Positions 62,979-64,000 of a DNA stretch of 64,000 nucleotides are shown here, piece by piece. The notes beneath the pieces are model-generated. The model was not told the origin of the DNA and made no database searches. It saw only the letters and a program-made list of their open reading frames with translations. A program made the translations under genes and the position numbers. The stretch comes from CAWCDJ01 sp963836015 (GTDB taxonomy: Bacteria; Acidobacteriota; Terriglobia; Bryobacterales; Bryobacteraceae), in NCBI GenBank assembly GCA_963836015.1, contig CAWIIF010000015.1, positions 1,240,001 through 1,304,000 on the forward strand, in the 5' to 3' direction. The stretch's first letter is position 1, and each line of letters opens with the position of its first letter.

Positions 62979-63479
62979 ATGACGCTTGGTGAAAAAATCC
63001 GATACCTTCGCGAGGTCGAAGGGACGTTACGCGGCCTGGACCGCGAGCTTTCGCAGCAGGAGCTGGCCCGGCTGATCCAGAAGGAGCTAGGGAAGTCGAT
63101 CAGCCAGAGCTACCTCTCGCAGATCGAAAGCGGAGCGCGGCCGCATCTTACGAATTCGACGCGGATGCTGCTGGCGCGGTTTTTTAAAGTACACCCGGGG
63201 TACCTGGTGGACGATCCCGAAGGATACGAGCACGAGCTGGTTTCCGATATCGGTGCCATTGAGGACAAGCTGGATCTCTGGCTGATCAGCGGGGCCGAGC
63301 GTTTTTCCAGGGACGTGGATCTGCACCGGGCCCTTCTGACTGCGGCGCGGCACGCCGATTCGCGGATGTGCCTGGTTCTTTTGGGCACGATTCTGGAAAA
63401 CCCCGGATTGGCCGAACGGCTGATGGAGGTGCTAAGGACACCGCCGCCCGCCAATGGCAAATCGAGGAGGCGTTCATGA
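62979..63479 (+). CDS. XRE-family DNA-binding regulator
   Basis: A 166-aa protein from ATG 62979; in-frame upstream codons overlap the operators. Residues 1-70 are a helix-turn-helix domain (LSQQELARLIQKELGKSISQSYLSQIESGARPHL). The remaining ~95 residues are helical and of unknown role. It very probably binds the tandem palindromes at its own promoter. Its stop overlaps the NfeD-like gene by 4 bases (ATGA), so both are one operon. Confidence 0.9.
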   Translation: MTLGEKIRYLREVEGTLRGLDRELSQQELARLIQKELGKSISQSYLSQIESGARPHLTNSTRMLLARFFKVHPGYLVDDPEGYEHELVSDIGAIEDKLDLWLISGAERFSRDVDLHRALLTAARHADSRMCLVLLGTILENPGLAERLMEVLRTPPPANGKSRRRS

Positions 63480-64000
63480 ACTGGTCGGATTTCTACCTCG
63501 TTTGTTTTCTTGTTGGCTTTGGACTGAGCGTGCTGGCCCTGGTGGCGGGCAGCGCTCATCTGCACATTCCGCACCTGCATGTTCACCATGGCATCCATGT
63601 ACCGCATTTCGACGCCCACGGAGGCGGCGAGATGGAACTGCCCTGGTTCAATTTCGGCACGATCGCCGCGTTTCTTGCATGGTTTGGCGGCACGGGGTAC
63701 CTGCTCCAGCATTATTACGGCGTCTGGTTTGCGGTCACGCTGGGGGTGGCGACTGTCAGCGGGATCGGGGCGGCTTCGGTGGTCTTCTGGTTTCTGGCAA
63801 AGGTTCTGATGTCGCGGGAGGAGGCGCTCGACCCGGCGGATTATGACATGGTTGGAGTGCTGGGCAAGCTGAGCATTCCCATCCGCCAGGGCGGCACCGG
63901 AGAGTTGATCTATTCGCAGGAAGGGACGCGGCGCGTGACCGCCGCGCGGAGTGACGATGGCGCCGCCATCGCGAAAGGCTCCGAGGTAATGGTCACGCGC
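63476..64000 (+). CDS. NfeD-like membrane protein (partial at the window end)
   Basis: At least 175 aa are visible, with no stop before the end. An N-terminal helix (FYLVCFLVGFGLSVLALVAG) precedes a His-rich stretch (HLHIPHLHVHHGIHVPHF), two more helices (FGTIAAFLAWFGGTGYLL, VWFAVTLGVATVSGIGAAS), and an OB-like soluble domain (MVGVLGKLSIPIRQGGTGELIYS). This is the NfeD arrangement; a flotillin gene often follows, beyond the window. The His-rich segment is unusual. Confidence 0.75.
   Translation, partial: MNWSDFYLVCFLVGFGLSVLALVAGSAHLHIPHLHVHHGIHVPHFDAHGGGEMELPWFNFGTIAAFLAWFGGTGYLLQHYYGVWFAVTLGVATVSGIGAASVVFWFLAKVLMSREEALDPADYDMVGVLGKLSIPIRQGGTGELIYSQEGTRRVTAARSDDGAAIAKGSEVMVTR

Noticed and set aside
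1..64000. CRISPR arrays, insertion sequences, integrases or prophage genes
   Set aside because: No regularly spaced direct repeats, transposases, integrases or phage structural genes were recognised anywhere in the window.

Overview
The window looks like chromosomal DNA from an acidobacterium of the Bryobacterales/Solibacter type. The evidence is high G+C in most genes, a VWFA-related acidobacterial protein, a serine hydrolase ending in the Solibacter-type C-terminal domain, an Oar-like TonB receptor with a carboxypeptidase-regulatory domain, an ECF sigma factor followed by a Ser/Thr kinase with a beta-propeller, a PEP-CTERM protein and the tail of a MacB/FtsX-type permease. The genus is inferred, not proven.

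Layout. 1-3.3 kb: permease tail, then a minus-strand yebC-ruvC-lipid/secreted protein-thioredoxin run. 3.5-10 kb: GNAT acetyltransferase, then a tight minus-strand purQ-purL-purF-hutH operon whose purL carries a one-base frameshift. 10-17.7 kb: motA-motB, aldo/keto reductase, LptA/OstA-like protein, LytTR response regulator, inositol-phosphate synthase, SDR epimerase, a VapBC-like toxin-antitoxin pair and ogt. 17.8-27.5 kb: a plus-strand hopanoid operon ispH-shc-hpnH-hpnA-hpnG-MDR1-MDR2-hpnC-hpnD. It has a clear promoter with an overlapping inverted repeat, a terminator-like hairpin just ahead of hpnC, and no hpnE. 27.5-32.3 kb: tatA, an MCE protein, a quinone-oxidoreductase-like MDR, a HIT protein and tatB-tatC. 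32.3-41.5 kb: small proteins, tRNA-Ala(CGC), an MBL/beta-CASP nuclease, a coiled-coil membrane protein, a Tat-exported propeller protein, PAP2 phosphatase, MFS carrier, and a porin coupled to an atypical Nramp transporter. 41.6-45.5 kb: a large Oar-like outer-membrane receptor and a small exported protein. 45.5-52.8 kb: a lower-G+C block with AspT-like antiporter, amidohydrolase, two coiled-coil porins and an exported glutaminase. 53.2-62.9 kb: ECF sigma factor, Ser/Thr kinase and a series of exported proteins. 62.9-64 kb: an XRE regulator with tandem operator-like palindromes, coupled to a truncated NfeD-like membrane gene.

How the parts work together. IspH supplies isoprenoid precursors; HpnC and HpnD start squalene formation; Shc cyclises it to hopene; HpnH adds an adenosyl group; HpnG removes adenine. 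The two polyol-dehydrogenase-like MDR enzymes sit exactly where a reductase for the ribosyl side chain would be needed, and this is the most interesting unassigned step in the window. Two genes (purL, MDR2) are each broken by a single extra base; removing one base restores the normal length, so sequencing or assembly error is as likely as real mutation.
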